DNA of 64,000 nucleotides from Vibrio penaeicida (GCF_030689305.1 NZ_JAUYVM010000008.1:124001-188000); one strand, 5' to 3'; positions 35,187-45,562 are shown, counted from the stretch's first letter. The notes: generated by a model from the letters alone, not told the origin. Numbers and translations are program-made.

Positions 35187-36758
35187 CTAACGCTCAGACA
35201 GTTTGGTAAATTTAAGATTAAGGAGAGCCAACCCACCCACTAGTAAGAAAATCAGCGTTGCTATTGCACTGGCAAGACCAAAGTCTTGTCCGCCAGAGCC
35301 TTCAAACGCGATTCGATAGGTATAGCTCACTAACAAGTCGGTATAACCCGCGGGTTCCGATGTTCCAATACGGTTTGGTCCACCTTCTGTGAGCAGCATG
35401 ATCATAACGAAGTTATTAAAATTGAAAGCAAAAGTCGCAATGAGTAACGGCGTTAATGGTCGCATCATCAACGGCAGCGTTATGTGAACGAAGTTTTTTA
35501 TGGGGCCAGCGCCATCAATGGCAGAGGCCTCATACAAATCATTCGGAATTGCTTTCAATAACCCCATACATAAAATCATCATATACGGGAAACCCAACCA
35601 TGTGTTTACAACTAGCACCATGGTTTTGGCTAAAATGGGATCAGAGAACCAAGTCGGGCTGATCCCAAAAAGTGCATTCAACACCATGTTTATCTCACCG
35701 AAGCTTTGGTTAAATAACCCTTTAAAGATGAGGATAGAAATGAAAGACGGGACCGCATAAGGGAGGATCAGCATAACTCTATAAACGGCTCTCCCTTTTA
35801 ATGCCTCCCACTGAACAACACTCGCTAATATCAAGCCAATAAACAGGGTGAACACCACCGTACAAACCGAAAACACTATCGTCCAAATGAAGATATTGAT
35901 AAACGGCTCTTTGATTCCCTCATCTTTCCAAACACGTTCAAAGTTGTCGGTTCCTATGTTAACCACATATCCCGGAGAAATAGGGTCGCCTTGGAATTTA
36001 CCGTTTGAAAACGCTTGATAGTAACCAATGTCGTCGTTGGGCTTAAATATTTGTTGGTTTTCTTGGTTAACCAGTGTTCGCCGGTCTTCAAGCAGGTGAT
36101 ATTTAGACTGTACCGAACCAAATTTCCTCAACCCGTTCATTGTCACTTCTTCACCGTTTGGCAGTGTAAGAGTGAGTGTAGAGAGTGTCTTGCGATGCTT
36201 TATGACGGTTTTCATTTTTTCCTTGCTACCTGTAGGGCTAGCAACAGAAAGCATTGGAATTGTAGTCGATGTTATGTTGTCAAATTCGATGACTGTAGAT
36301 GCCACCCACTTCCCCGACTGATTAATAAACACCCGGAAACCATTCTCAGAGCTGTGCAGTTGAAACGGGTAGTTTTCTCCGCTTTGAAAAGTTTGACCAA
36401 GCAGGACAGATTGAGCTCGTTCGAATGAAAGTTGGTTCTTTGCACTGTAATTAGTCAATGCTAAACCAACGGTATAAACCAAAGGAAACACGACAAACAG
36501 AATCATCCCCGCAATGCCTGGGTAGATATATCGATGCGCGTAGGTTTTCTTACTACCAAAGATTGCGACGGCAAGCGCGGTTAACACAACGGTGAGTATT
36601 GCAAAAGCAAACTCACCTTGAGCATACATTAGAATACTTGCGTAACCGTTAACCAAAGAAATACCCACCAACACCAACCATTTGATGATGAGTTGTGTCG
36701 AGAAAGAAGGTGAGGATACCGTTTCGCTCAACGATTCAGTATTAGAAAATGACGGCAT
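35187..36758 (-). CDS. malF: Maltose/maltodextrin ABC transporter permease MalF
   Basis: About 523 residues, close to E. coli MalF (514). The large periplasmic P2 loop between membrane segments 3 and 4 is present, and the EAA loop reads [23 protein letters not shown]. Eight membrane segments expected. Start ATG 36758 (MPSFSNTES) is preferred over an upstream frame extension of 14 residues that lacks the family pattern. It is followed by malG after 10 bases and preceded by malE after an 86-base gap. Confidence 0.96.
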   Translation of the reverse strand: MPSFSNTESLSETVSSPSFSTQLIIKWLVLVGISLVNGYASILMYAQGEFAFAILTVVLTALAVAIFGSKKTYAHRYIYPGIAGMILFVVFPLVYTVGLALTNYSAKNQLSFERAQSVLLGQTFQSGENYPFQLHSSENGFRVFINQSGKWVASTVIEFDNITSTTIPMLSVASPTGSKEKMKTVIKHRKTLSTLTLTLPNGEEVTMNGLRKFGSVQSKYHLLEDRRTLVNQENQQIFKPNDDIGYYQAFSNGKFQGDPISPGYVVNIGTDNFERVWKDEGIKEPFINIFIWTIVFSVCTVVFTLFIGLILASVVQWEALKGRAVYRVMLILPYAVPSFISILIFKGLFNQSFGEINMVLNALFGISPTWFSDPILAKTMVLVVNTWLGFPYMMILCMGLLKAIPNDLYEASAIDGAGPIKNFVHITLPLMMRPLTPLLIATFAFNFNNFVMIMLLTEGGPNRIGTSEPAGYTDLLVSYTYRIAFEGSGGQDFGLASAIATLIFLLVGGLALLNLKFTKLSER

Positions 36759-36844
36759 ATAAAGACTCGCTGTACAGCAAAGGAAGATAACTCGCACCAC
36801 TACTTAGATGCAGTGGTGCAATAGATTTTCTGAACCCCTGCGGG

Positions 36845-38026
36845 TTATTTAGTCATTTGTTTCTCAGCATCACTCAATGCCGCGGCTACCCCCTGACGAC
36901 CGTCTACAATGTTAATCACCGCACTTTTTGCAGAGCTCCAGAAAGCATTCATTTGAGGAATATTAGGCATCACTTCTCCGTTTTTCGCATTGATCATCGT
37001 CGCTGCTATACGCTTGTCCTTCGCAATCTCTTGTTGAAAAGTGTTTAACGCTACGGCACCCAGAGGTTTGTCGTTATTGATGGTACGTAAGCCTTCGTTT
37101 GTCAGTAAGTAGCTTTCAATAAACTCAACCGCTAAGTCCTTATTTGGAGAAGCCGTGCTAATACCAGCGGTTAATACGCCGACAAATGGTTTGGATGGCT
37201 GACCATTGAACTTCGGAAGTGTCGCTACCCCGTAATTAATGCCCGATTTCTCTATATTTCCCCAAGCCCAAGGTCCATTAATTGTCATCGCAACGTTGCC
37301 TTTGTTGAACTCCGATTCCGACACCGAATAATCCATATCTGGAGAAATCACACCTTTATCTGCCAGCGATTTAACAAAGTTCATTGCAGCCGCGACACCT
37401 TCTTTATTGATGCCGGCGTCTTTTACGTCGTAGCCACCCACTTTACTCTTAAACGCATAACCACCGTCCGCCGCCATGAGCGGCCATGTGAAATACGGTT
37501 CTTTTAGGTTCCACATAATGGCTGATTTTCCGTCTTTCTTTAGTTTTGCATTGAGTGCTTCGATCTCCTCCCAGTTTTGTGGAGGGTTCGGTACTAAGTC
37601 TTTGTTGTAAATCAGAGATAAAGATTCGACAGCGACTGGGTAACCAATGAATTTGCCTTTATAAGTCACTGCGTCCCATGCAAAATCGACAATGCCTTCT
37701 TTGATTTCCTTGGATGGGTTCACTTCAACTAATAAACCCGATTCTGCATAGCCACCAAAACGGTCATGTGCCCAAAAGACAATATCGGGTCCATCTCCAG
37801 TAGATGCGGTTTGCGGAAACTTGTCTTGTAAAGAATCTGGGTGCGCTACCGTCACCTTGATACCAGTATCCTCTTCAAACTGCTTGCCCACTTCGGCTAA
37901 ACCGTTGTAGCCCTTATCGCCGTTAATCCAAATCGTTAACTGCCCTTCTTCAATGGCTGCACTTGCAGCGAAAGAGCCAAGAGACGCTATGGCGCAAAGC
38001 GCAAATGCACGTACTGGAGCATTCAT
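36845..38026 (-). CDS. malE: Maltose/maltodextrin-binding periplasmic protein
   Basis: About 393 residues (E. coli 396). Signal peptide at 1-24 ([23 protein letters not shown]), then a class I binding protein with [38 protein letters not shown] and [18 protein letters not shown], as in MalE. ATG 38026 has AAAAGGATAAC just before it; the longer frame upstream is not needed. It delivers maltose and maltodextrins to MalFGK2. First gene of the malEFG unit. Confidence 0.97.
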   Translation of the reverse strand: MNAPVRAFALCAIASLGSFAASAAIEEGQLTIWINGDKGYNGLAEVGKQFEEDTGIKVTVAHPDSLQDKFPQTASTGDGPDIVFWAHDRFGGYAESGLLVEVNPSKEIKEGIVDFAWDAVTYKGKFIGYPVAVESLSLIYNKDLVPNPPQNWEEIEALNAKLKKDGKSAIMWNLKEPYFTWPLMAADGGYAFKSKVGGYDVKDAGINKEGVAAAMNFVKSLADKGVISPDMDYSVSESEFNKGNVAMTINGPWAWGNIEKSGINYGVATLPKFNGQPSKPFVGVLTAGISTASPNKDLAVEFIESYLLTNEGLRTINNDKPLGAVALNTFQQEIAKDKRIAATMINAKNGEVMPNIPQMNAFWSSAKSAVINIVDGRQGVAAALSDAEKQMTK

Positions 38027-38423
38027 ATTGTTATCCTTTTTAATATGTAGAGATACGCAGATAATGATGATAGAACGACAGGGAAACATCATCATCCTAA
38101 ATGCTACGCCTTACCACAGACGCTGACGTTTCGTGACCGTCATTGTATTTATCAATAACTCCAGATCACAAAATATGACGATTTTGTGACTTCCACCTCG
38201 CCCACTAATTTATAGGCACGTTAGAGGTTGTTGATTGTACTCGGGGTCTCCTCCTTAACTACTCCCCCCATGCCTCACTTGCTTAGGATGACCCATTTAG
38301 TTTTGCAATCGGTCATTATAAAGCACAATTATTTTTGAGGCTTCTAGAGGTCTTTGATATTTTAAAAACCCTCTAATCTCGAAAAATCTTTATAGCTCAA
38401 AAGGTTAATCTAAGGAAAGCGAT
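38027..38423. promoter_or_regulatory. Divergent malE / malK control region with candidate MalT boxes
   Basis: About 400 bases between malE (minus) and malK (plus). Minus-strand sequences GGGGAGTAGT (38258-38267), GGAGGAG (38248-38254) and GTGGGCGAGG (about 38194-38203) resemble the MalT box (GGGGATGAGG-like). A perfect inverted repeat TCACAAAAT (38166-38174) / ATTTTGTGA (38181-38189) contains CRP-like half sites, but in reversed order. The arrangement matches the shared malEp/malKp control region of enterobacteria; box calls are by eye. Confidence 0.5.
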
Positions 38424-39533
38424 ATGGCGAGCGTTACGCTTAAAAACGTGTCAAAAGCTTATGGCGACACACTTATCTCAAAAAACATCGACTTAGAAGT
38501 CGAGCAGGGAGAGTTTGTCGTATTCGTAGGACCTTCAGGCTGTGGAAAATCGACTCTACTTCGATGTATCGCGGGGCTTGAAGATATTACATCGGGCGAT
38601 CTCTACATTGGTGAAACAAGAATGAACGATATTGAGCCATCCAAGCGAGGAGTGGGCATGGTCTTTCAATCTTATGCTCTTTACCCTCACCTCAATTTGT
38701 TCGACAACATGTCATTTGGCCTCAAATTGGCTAAAGCCAATAAAAACGAAATAAAGAAGCGAGTTACTGAAGCCGCCGACATTTTGCAATTAACCCCATT
38801 GCTCCAACGCCAGCCTAAAGCTTTGTCTGGTGGCCAACGTCAACGCGTGGCTATAGGGCGTACACTGGTTTCGCAGCCAGACGTTTTTCTGTTAGATGAA
38901 CCACTTTCTAATCTGGATGCGGCCCTAAGAGTCCAAATGCGCAGTGAGATCACTAAATTGCAACGCCAGCTTGGCTGCACAATGATCTACGTAACCCACG
39001 ATCAAGTTGAAGCCATGACAATGGCAGATAAGATTGTGGTTTTGGATGCCGGTTATGTTTCTCAGATAGGAAAACCTTTAGAGCTTTACCATTACCCTAA
39101 AAATCAATTTGTCGCTGGATTCATCGGTTCACCAAAGATGAACTTTATTGATGTAAAAATAGAAAAGGTCGAATCAGATCAAGTTTTGGTTCAAACAGAG
39201 GGCAATCAAGCATTTTGGATTCAAGTCGATGGATCCACGGTGAGCTCTGGCGAAAAAATGGCATTAGGCATAAGACCAGAACACCTTGTTGAACATTCGG
39301 CATCGGACCATATTATAAATGGAACGGTTCAAGCGGTTGAAAAACTAGGCAATGAAACGCAAATTTACCTGAGCTTGAGTGACTCAGACACGCAAGTCAT
39401 TTACAGGGCACCAGATACCATAGAAGTAGAACCCAACCAACTGTTTACTGTCGGAATTCCCGCTCATCGATGCCACTTGTTCCACAAAGATGGAAGCGCA
39501 TGCCAGCGTTTGTACAAAGAGAAAGGTGTTTAA
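38424..39533 (+). CDS. malK: Maltose/maltodextrin ABC transporter ATPase MalK
   Basis: 369 residues (E. coli 371). Walker [10 protein letters not shown] (36-44), Q-loop FQSYALYP, signature LSGGQRQR, Walker [13 protein letters not shown] and switch histidine VTHDQ are all canonical; the C-terminal regulatory domain (about 235-369) carries [10 protein letters not shown] and GIRPEHL. It energises MalFGK2 and, in enterobacteria, also restrains MalT. AAGGAAAG precedes the ATG. Divergent from malEFG. Confidence 0.97.
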   Translation: MASVTLKNVSKAYGDTLISKNIDLEVEQGEFVVFVGPSGCGKSTLLRCIAGLEDITSGDLYIGETRMNDIEPSKRGVGMVFQSYALYPHLNLFDNMSFGLKLAKANKNEIKKRVTEAADILQLTPLLQRQPKALSGGQRQRVAIGRTLVSQPDVFLLDEPLSNLDAALRVQMRSEITKLQRQLGCTMIYVTHDQVEAMTMADKIVVLDAGYVSQIGKPLELYHYPKNQFVAGFIGSPKMNFIDVKIEKVESDQVLVQTEGNQAFWIQVDGSTVSSGEKMALGIRPEHLVEHSASDHIINGTVQAVEKLGNETQIYLSLSDSDTQVIYRAPDTIEVEPNQLFTVGIPAHRCHLFHKDGSACQRLYKEKGV

Positions 39534-39541
39534 AACAATAT

Positions 39542-39565
39542 GGCTTCTAGGGGGACATAGAAGCC
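39542..39565 (+). terminator. Hairpin after malK
   Basis: GGCTTCTA (39542-39549) and TAGAAGCC (39558-39565) form a perfect 8-base stem 8 bases past the malK stop. No T-run follows, so it may be an mRNA end-protecting hairpin rather than a strong terminator. Confidence 0.45.
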
Positions 39566-39607
39566 GTAGTAGCTACAATGCAAGGTGGGCTGTTGGCTGT
39601 GGAACGG

Positions 39608-39778
39608 CTAACTCGAAGTATCAGACCACTTTATCCGGTTATACACTTCCTCATGAAGCGTTTGGTTAGATTGTTCAAGACGCAAAATCAATGATTCAAT
39701 TTTATCCATCCAATTCAAATCTTTATTTCGATCGAGAGCTTTATCATCAATATTCGTTTCATGCTCTTTGTCAGCCAT
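39608..39778 (-). CDS. Small acidic hypothetical protein
   Basis: About 56 residues, highly charged, probably helical (DLNWMDKIESLILRLEQSNQTLHEEV). GGGGAG lies 7 bases before ATG 39778, which I prefer over an ATG five codons upstream that lies next to no ribosome site. It sits between malK and the second VpsT-like gene, on the same strand as the latter. No family recognised. Confidence 0.6.
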   Translation of the reverse strand: MADKEHETNIDDKALDRNKDLNWMDKIESLILRLEQSNQTLHEEVYNRIKWSDTSS

Positions 39779-39810
39779 TGCTGTGCTCCCCATAAATCCA
39801 CTCTCTTTCT

Positions 39811-39866
39811 AAGTACCTTTATTGGTTTGCTTTTATTTGGGCTATAACGCCCAAGCAAAAGTACTT
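39811..39866. terminator. Extended hairpin between the second VpsT-like gene and the small protein gene
   Basis: TTGGGC (39837-39842) pairs with GCCCAA (39849-39854) and, further out, AAGTAC (39811-39816) with GTACTT (39861-39866). It could end the regulator transcript. The flanking T/A runs are uneven, so the polarity is unclear. Confidence 0.4.
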
Positions 39867-39919
39867 AGGAAAACCATATTACAATCATAGTCCAACTTTT
39901 TGCGAGAGGAGCAAAGTCG

Positions 39920-40576
39920 TTAAACGAGTTCTTCTTGGCTGATGTTTTCTTTTGCCCAAATCAAGGCTTGAAGACGATTTTTTGCGTGAATTTTCTTAAA
40001 TAAATTATGCAAATGCGTTTTGACCGTATTTTCACTAACAAACAGTTTGTCCGCGATTTCTGTGTTCGTTGCACCCTTAGCCAAATGTCGAATGATCTGT
40101 TGCTCACGGCGAGTCAGTTTTGAATAAAGCGCGTTAGTGGTGCTCTTTTGGCGCTGTCGATAGTACATTATGTATTCTTGAGCTAACTTGCGGCTTAACC
40201 ACATCTCACCATTTTGAATGGCTCTCATGCCTTTTGATAGCGTGTCAATATCATCATCCAAATAGAACACGCCCACCAGACTCGTCCAATCTAACAATTT
40301 TCTTGAATCGATGTTTTTCTCACAATTCAGTAAAACCTCTTGGCTTTGTGGAAAGTAGCGATTTTTGTACTGTAAATACTTTGGTAAAAACCCAGAATTA
40401 ATAGCACTCATATCAATAACAACAAAGTTATCTGTCTCGAGAGATAAACCTAACTCTCGGTTTTCTAATATTGAATCGAGTTGTAAAACCTTCACATATA
40501 TGTGCAATTTCTCTTCTAAAGACCGCTGAAGTAGCTGTGATTGCATTGTGTTATTTGTTATTAGAGTAAACACCAC
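39920..40576 (-). CDS. LuxR-type regulator of the VpsT/CsgD group (second copy)
   Basis: 218 residues, paralogous to the regulator at 31556: receiver-like N-terminal domain, then a LuxR helix-turn-helix (LTRREQQIIRHLAKGATNTEIADKLFVSENTVKTHLHNLF). The motif at 126-129 is WLSR, which fits the W-[FLM]-[TS]-R motif through which VpsT binds c-di-GMP. The start appears to be GTG 40576 with AAGGA before it. It stands alone between malK and a 626-base gap. A role in biofilm or matrix control is likely; its targets are not shown by sequence. Confidence 0.87.
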   Translation of the reverse strand: MVFTLITNNTMQSQLLQRSLEEKLHIYVKVLQLDSILENRELGLSLETDNFVVIDMSAINSGFLPKYLQYKNRYFPQSQEVLLNCEKNIDSRKLLDWTSLVGVFYLDDDIDTLSKGMRAIQNGEMWLSRKLAQEYIMYYRQRQKSTTNALYSKLTRREQQIIRHLAKGATNTEIADKLFVSENTVKTHLHNLFKKIHAKNRLQALIWAKENISQEELV

Positions 40577-41084
40577 AGTGTTCCTTTTAATTATTTTTCC
40601 AACTGGGTTGAGCTGTATACGTTATAAATATAAACGGCAATGTCAAGGCACACACTTCAAATACAACAAAATGCGTATAACCTTTACATATAACTCATTG
40701 ATTATATTGCAGTCTCACTTATGAGAAATGCCCTTTATTCTATATCTCGAATTCTGTTCGAATAATTTTATCGAATGGAGAACCCATTAATAAAGTGACA
40801 AGAATCACTAATTATTGCCTATATTTAATTCTAGATATCACTTAAAGCATTATTATTTAGAATGCTGTCTTGTCTACTCATAATAGCATTATCCACTTTA
40901 CGGTTTATATTGGTATTGATTTTAATATCAATTAATAGAAAATTGAGTGAACATGCAAAACTCAGATTCACATTGGTGAACTTGGTTCAAATAAATAGTC
41001 GTTCATACTGTTATATATTGGAGTAGTTTCAAAACAATAAAATCAAGCATCGATAATACTGCATGATACACCCAAAAGGCTTGC

Positions 41085-41109
41085 TATACCTAAGTAACGT
41101 CAAGGTGCA
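41085..41109. repeat. Dispersed Vibrio-type repeat, copy 4
   Basis: TATACCTAAGTAACGTCAAG starts here. It differs from the core at a few positions and lacks the second hairpin arm. It lies 41 bases before the terminator of the small protein gene. Confidence 0.6.
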
Positions 41110-41150
41110 GGATTCAGAGCCCCATACTCTGTTACATTGCAAGGAAAAGA

Positions 41151-41172
41151 AAAGCGCCAGAATAGGCGCTTT
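41151..41172 (-). terminator. Rho-independent terminator
   Basis: AAAGCGCC (41151-41158) and GGCGCTTT (41165-41172) form a perfect stem with a 6-base loop; on the minus strand TTTTCTTTTCC follows. It ends the transcript of the 66-residue protein gene 31 bases upstream. Confidence 0.85.
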
Positions 41173-41202
41173 ATACACTATGATCCCACGTTAGAGACGT
41201 TT

Positions 41203-41403
41203 CTAATGAACGGGCTTGGTGCCTTTCTCAGAAAACTTGCCGAAGTACTCTTCCATGATTTCCGGAGTCAGTTTCCCTTCCGCTTCAAGTTCTTTTAATT
41301 TAGCGACAATTTCTCGTTGCTCCTCCAAAGAGGGGAGTTTTACTTCAGGTTCACTGACAACCTCTTCAGTCATTGCGGCCAGATCTTTTTCGAAATCACT
41401 CAT
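41203..41403 (-). CDS. Small protein with an HsdS-like conserved segment
   Basis: 66 residues, acidic, helical. Residues 23-39, LPSLEEQREIVAKLKEL, closely resemble the conserved segment of type I restriction specificity subunits (LPPLEEQ-IVAKL-type), but nothing else of HsdS is present and no hsdM or hsdR gene is nearby. AAGGTAG precedes the ATG and a good terminator follows, so it is a stand-alone gene. It may be a domesticated fragment or an unrelated helical protein with a chance match. Function unknown. Confidence 0.65.
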   Translation of the reverse strand: MSDFEKDLAAMTEEVVSEPEVKLPSLEEQREIVAKLKELEAEGKLTPEIMEEYFGKFSEKGTKPVH

Positions 41404-41485
41404 AACGTACTACCTTAAAAATAATTTTCTAAATTCTAACTATTCATCACCGTGGATTCCAGCAGAAATGAAAGCTCTGAACTCC

Positions 41486-43402
41486 TTAGAGCTTAAAGTT
41501 GCTCACCATGGCATCCAAACGTTTAGAAAGCGACTGAAGCTCTGCACTCGCATCTGCAAGCTCTTGTGCGGTACCAGTAGTAAGCTCATTAATCGCATTG
41601 ATCTCTTCAATGTTTTCATTAATAGTATGCACCACCGTCGACTGCTCTTCAGTTGCTGTTGCTACTTGGGTATTACGGTCAGAAATATCGCTGATGCTCT
41701 CTGAAATGCGTCCAAGTACTTCTACAGCTTGGTCGGTCGATTCCACCCCTTCCATCGTTACTTCTTGACCCGCTTCCATAGCAGAAACCGCATCTTGAGC
41801 ATCCGCTTGAAGTTGGTTAATCATTTTCTGAATTTCTTCTGTCGAATCGGCAGTACGACTTGCAAGGTTTCGTACTTCATCGGCAACAACAGCAAAACCT
41901 CGCCCTTGTTCTCCAGCACGTGCCGCTTCAATGGCTGCATTTAACGCCAGTAAGTTAGTTTGCTCGGATATATCGCGAATAACATCCAGTATGGAGCCAA
42001 TGTCTTGTGTTGTACCAGCCAGTTTCTGTACAACACCACCAATATGGTCGATATCAGATGCCAATCGGCTAATTGCATCTTTAGCACGGAAAACAACACC
42101 GCGGCCATCTTCGGTATTCGACTCTGCACCACTTGCCGTTTCTGCAGCCGTTGCCGCATTGGACGCAATTTCACTGATCGTTGCACCCATTTGGTTGATA
42201 GCTGTCACCACTTGAATGGTCTGGTCACGCTGATTTTGACTGTTGTCGTGCGTAATGTGAGATTTCTCAGCCACACCTTCCGCTGCAATCTGCAAAGCGT
42301 TACTGGTTGCCGCCACCTCTTTCACGGAGTTATGAATCTTTTCGATAAAGCCATTAAAGCCCTGAGAAAGCTTTGCAATCTCATCGTTTCCATTAATTTC
42401 TATGCGCTGCGCTAAGTTACCATCGCCTTCACCTAGTTGGCGGAAGCGCTCTGCAATCACATTAATAGGCTTGGTAATGCTGCTCGCGAGAATCAGGCTC
42501 AATACAACAAAAATTAGCGCAACAACTAGCGTGGTCAACATCATCTTTTGCGCTGTCGAATCGAGCTCTGCAAACACTTCTTCAACAGGTACTTGCGCCA
42601 CAATAAACCAATCCATCGAAGCCACATATTGGCTTACAACAAATACATCTTTCCCGTCATATTGCGCACGAACGATGTTATAACCTGATTTATTTAAAAG
42701 ATTTGAAGCTTCTGAACCGTAGATCCCCGTGAGATCAGAGTCAGACTTTGAAGATTGCTTATGAATCTGAACCTTTCCCGACGAATCGGTTAAAAAGACA
42801 AAACCCGATTGCTCTATTTGAAAACTATTCAGAAGAGAAACCATATCGTTTAAAGATTTAGAAAGACCGGACATCGTCTTACCAGATACAATCTGGTAGT
42901 TGGCGAACATTTTCACTTCGCCTGTCGATTCGGTAAATACACTCACCATGGTTTCCTGACCCGATGAAGTAAAACCAAAAAACCAGCCATCTTGCTGACG
43001 GGTTAACTGACGCAAAAAGCCATTCTGATTCCAGTAATAAGCGGTATCACGGTTAGCGACTGATGCATCATTCAATTTGTATTGGCTACGAATGGTATTA
43101 AGCTGGTCAACCAACATTTTTTCCGTAGCTGGATCGCGCTCTGTAGAACTCACAGCTTGTTGAATAAACGTGTTGTTTGCAATTTGCTCCGCAGCAGAAA
43201 GAAGCTGAGTCACTTCTTGATCGACTTCAGAGCTGACGAGATTAAGCATGGATGGAAGCTCTATTTCAACCAAGCGATGCTCCAATACATCACGAGCTTG
43301 GTTTTGAGCCATAAATCCAACAATACTGGTGGAAGCCAATACCGCGAATGCCATGCCAATTACGATCTTTTGTTTAATATTCATAGACAGAGAACCGAAC
43401 AT
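41486..43402 (-). CDS. Methyl-accepting chemotaxis protein (double-Cache type)
   Basis: 638 residues. Membrane segments at about 12-32 and 285-305 enclose a periplasmic sensor of dCache type ([23 protein letters not shown]). Then come a HAMP domain and the signalling hairpin with the tip [35 protein letters not shown]. No C-terminal pentapeptide for CheR/CheB docking is seen. AAAGGCA precedes the ATG. The ligand cannot be told from sequence. It is divergent from the MoxR operon. Confidence 0.94.
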   Translation of the reverse strand: MFGSLSMNIKQKIVIGMAFAVLASTSIVGFMAQNQARDVLEHRLVEIELPSMLNLVSSEVDQEVTQLLSAAEQIANNTFIQQAVSSTERDPATEKMLVDQLNTIRSQYKLNDASVANRDTAYYWNQNGFLRQLTRQQDGWFFGFTSSGQETMVSVFTESTGEVKMFANYQIVSGKTMSGLSKSLNDMVSLLNSFQIEQSGFVFLTDSSGKVQIHKQSSKSDSDLTGIYGSEASNLLNKSGYNIVRAQYDGKDVFVVSQYVASMDWFIVAQVPVEEVFAELDSTAQKMMLTTLVVALIFVVLSLILASSITKPINVIAERFRQLGEGDGNLAQRIEINGNDEIAKLSQGFNGFIEKIHNSVKEVAATSNALQIAAEGVAEKSHITHDNSQNQRDQTIQVVTAINQMGATISEIASNAATAAETASGAESNTEDGRGVVFRAKDAISRLASDIDHIGGVVQKLAGTTQDIGSILDVIRDISEQTNLLALNAAIEAARAGEQGRGFAVVADEVRNLASRTADSTEEIQKMINQLQADAQDAVSAMEAGQEVTMEGVESTDQAVEVLGRISESISDISDRNTQVATATEEQSTVVHTINENIEEINAINELTTGTAQELADASAELQSLSKRLDAMVSNFKL

Positions 43403-43674
43403 ACGATTGCCTTTTTAAAAACTTTGGTAGGAGGAGTCTCCAGCACTCTTGATTTTGTCAATACAATTTGAGACGGAGGAGGTAACAGTTTGTAACTTAT
43501 CGGCAGAGTATACAGAACCTTTACTGACTTTATTACAAATAACTTGTAAGCATTTTATGAATTTACACACAGTGTCTTGATTTTTCTAAACGAACCAATA
43601 TCTTGTAGCTGAACTTTTTTAGATTTTATGAGTCGGACTTGTCGACTAATTTGTAAATTGGAGCCTTTCAACGC

Positions 43675-44631
43675 ATGCAAGTGAACCTATTTCAACAATT
43701 GCAGACGCATTTAAACTCACAAGTTATTGGACAAAGTGAGCTGGTAAAGCAAATCCTCGTCGCTTTACTGGCAGACGGTCACATTTTGGTAGAAGGACCG
43801 CCAGGGTTGGCTAAAACGCGTGCCGTAAAATGTTTAGCCGACTGCATTGAAAGTGATTTTCACCGAGTCCAGTTCACGCCAGATTTACTGCCCGCTGATC
43901 TGACGGGCACGGATATCTATCGCCCAGAAACTGGGTCGTTTTCCTTTCAAAAAGGTCCTATATTTCATTCGTTGATTCTTGCCGACGAAATCAACCGTGC
44001 ACCAGCAAAAGTCCAAGCCGCTATGCTTGAAGCCATGGCAGAAGGACAAGTGACCGCTGGCAGCCAAACCTACTCACTGCCTGAACTCTTTTTAGTCATT
44101 GCGACACAAAACCCGATTGAGCAAGAAGGCACATACCCGCTGCCAGAGGCTCAACTGGATCGTTTTTTACTTCATCTTGAAGTAGATTATCCAGATGCAG
44201 AAAGCGAATTGGCTATCCTTCGTCTAAACCGTGGTGAAGCGTTGAACGACGAGAAAGCAGAACAAGTCACAATCAGCCAACGAGATATCTTTGCCGCACG
44301 TAAAGAAGCCCTTAGCTTGCATATGGAAGAATCCATAGAGCAATACATCATTCGTTTGGTGATGGCGACACGCCAGCCTAGTCAATACAGCGATGAACTT
44401 GCCCAGTGGCTAGAAATGGGGGTAAGCCCGCGTGCTACTATCGCTCTAGACAGAGCTGCCCGTGCTCACGCTTGGCTTAGTGGTCGTGATTTTGTGTCGC
44501 CAGAGGATGTTCAAGCGATGGCTTATCCAGTACTGAGACACAGAATGCTGTTGAGTTATTCTGCACAAGCACAAGGCATTAGCGCTAATCATGCCGTCAA
44601 AACCATTCTTTCACTGGTCGGCAGCGCGTAA
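43675..44631 (+). CDS. MoxR-family AAA ATPase
   Basis: 318 residues. Walker A GPPGLAKTR near residue 42, Walker B LILADEINRAPAKVQAAMLEAM, sensor ATQNPIEQEGTYPLPEAQLDRFLL, and a C-terminal lid domain. MoxR ATPases act as chaperones that help von Willebrand-type proteins mature or insert a metal. It heads a six-gene plus-strand operon (MoxR, DUF58, DUF4381, two VWA proteins, BatD), the classical arrangement. It starts 272 bases from the divergent chemoreceptor. Confidence 0.95.
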   Translation: MQVNLFQQLQTHLNSQVIGQSELVKQILVALLADGHILVEGPPGLAKTRAVKCLADCIESDFHRVQFTPDLLPADLTGTDIYRPETGSFSFQKGPIFHSLILADEINRAPAKVQAAMLEAMAEGQVTAGSQTYSLPELFLVIATQNPIEQEGTYPLPEAQLDRFLLHLEVDYPDAESELAILRLNRGEALNDEKAEQVTISQRDIFAARKEALSLHMEESIEQYIIRLVMATRQPSQYSDELAQWLEMGVSPRATIALDRAARAHAWLSGRDFVSPEDVQAMAYPVLRHRMLLSYSAQAQGISANHAVKTILSLVGSA

Positions 44632-44640
44632 GAGTTCACT

Positions 44641-45561
44641 ATGTCCAACATGCCCCCTTACGCCAATGGCGCTTTTCTTTCCATTGAAGAGCTGCTTTAT
44701 TACAAAAGTCAGACTGCAAAATGGCTTCCCCCCGCGAAAAGCTTGTGGTCTCAACTCAGTGGAAGCCATCAAAGCCGCGGCAAAGGCCGTGGAATGAACT
44801 TTTCTGAAGTTCGCCAATACCAAGCGGGGGACGATATTCGCTCCATCGATTGGCGAGTCACCGCTCGTACCGGAAAGGCCCATACAAAGCTGTTTGAAGA
44901 AGAACGTGAGCAGCCCGTTATTTTGCTTATCGACCTGAGTAGCCAAATGCGATTTGGCTCTTCTTTGTTGCTTAAATCCGTTCAAGCGGCTCATATGGCA
45001 AGCCTAATTGGGTGGCTAACGGTTCAAGCGGGTGATAGGCTCGGCACCGTGATATCGACTGGTAACGAGATAGTCGACGTTAAGCCTATGGCGCGTGCAA
45101 AAGGGGTATTGAGCGTTATTGAAGCTATCATAGAGGCTCACAACAGAGCGCTGCAAAGCGTCAACCAATCACCAGCATCTATCAACTGGTCTACATCACT
45201 GCAAGAACTCCATAGACTCAGCCCTAAAGGCAGTGAGATCATCCTACTGAGCGATTTTATATCGTTTAGCGAACCCGACTTCACCCTTCTTAGCCAAGTA
45301 GCTCAGCACAATCGTCTACGGGCCATTCAATTTTATGACCCTCTCGAACAAGGGGAAACAAGGTACAAGGGGCAAAATGCCGTTAGCGATGGCAAGCAAA
45401 GCCGATGGGTGGATTTTTCTTCTTCCAAAACCAAACACAGTTTTCGTCAGGATTTCAGCGCCCGCTCAGAAATGTTAAAGAATGGATTTATGAAACAAGG
45501 TATTCATTTTAGTCAAATTTCGGCTGGCGATAACCTGATGAACCAATTACACAGAGGTTAG
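44641..45561 (+). CDS. DUF58 domain protein
   Basis: 306 residues. The DUF58 signature is clear: GRGMNFSEVRQYQAGDDIRSIDWRVTARTGKAHTKLFEEEREQPVILLIDLSSQM. The region after it is VWA-like, but the metal-site motif reads DLSSQ instead of D-x-S-x-S, common in DUF58 proteins. It lies 9 bases after moxR and 1 base before the DUF4381 gene. It is thought to form part of a membrane-associated complex with the VWA proteins; the biochemical role is not established. Confidence 0.92.
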   Translation: MSNMPPYANGAFLSIEELLYYKSQTAKWLPPAKSLWSQLSGSHQSRGKGRGMNFSEVRQYQAGDDIRSIDWRVTARTGKAHTKLFEEEREQPVILLIDLSSQMRFGSSLLLKSVQAAHMASLIGWLTVQAGDRLGTVISTGNEIVDVKPMARAKGVLSVIEAIIEAHNRALQSVNQSPASINWSTSLQELHRLSPKGSEIILLSDFISFSEPDFTLLSQVAQHNRLRAIQFYDPLEQGETRYKGQNAVSDGKQSRWVDFSSSKTKHSFRQDFSARSEMLKNGFMKQGIHFSQISAGDNLMNQLHRG

Positions 45562-45562
45562 A

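Larger units (their letters stand above)
40577..41202. other. Long AT-rich intergenic region
   Basis: 626 bases without a credible gene. It should hold the promoter of the second VpsT-like gene. A dispersed repeat (41085) and a terminator (41151) lie near the right end. Several runs such as TTGATTTTAATATCAA are weakly palindromic, but I see no clear operator. Confidence 0.55.
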
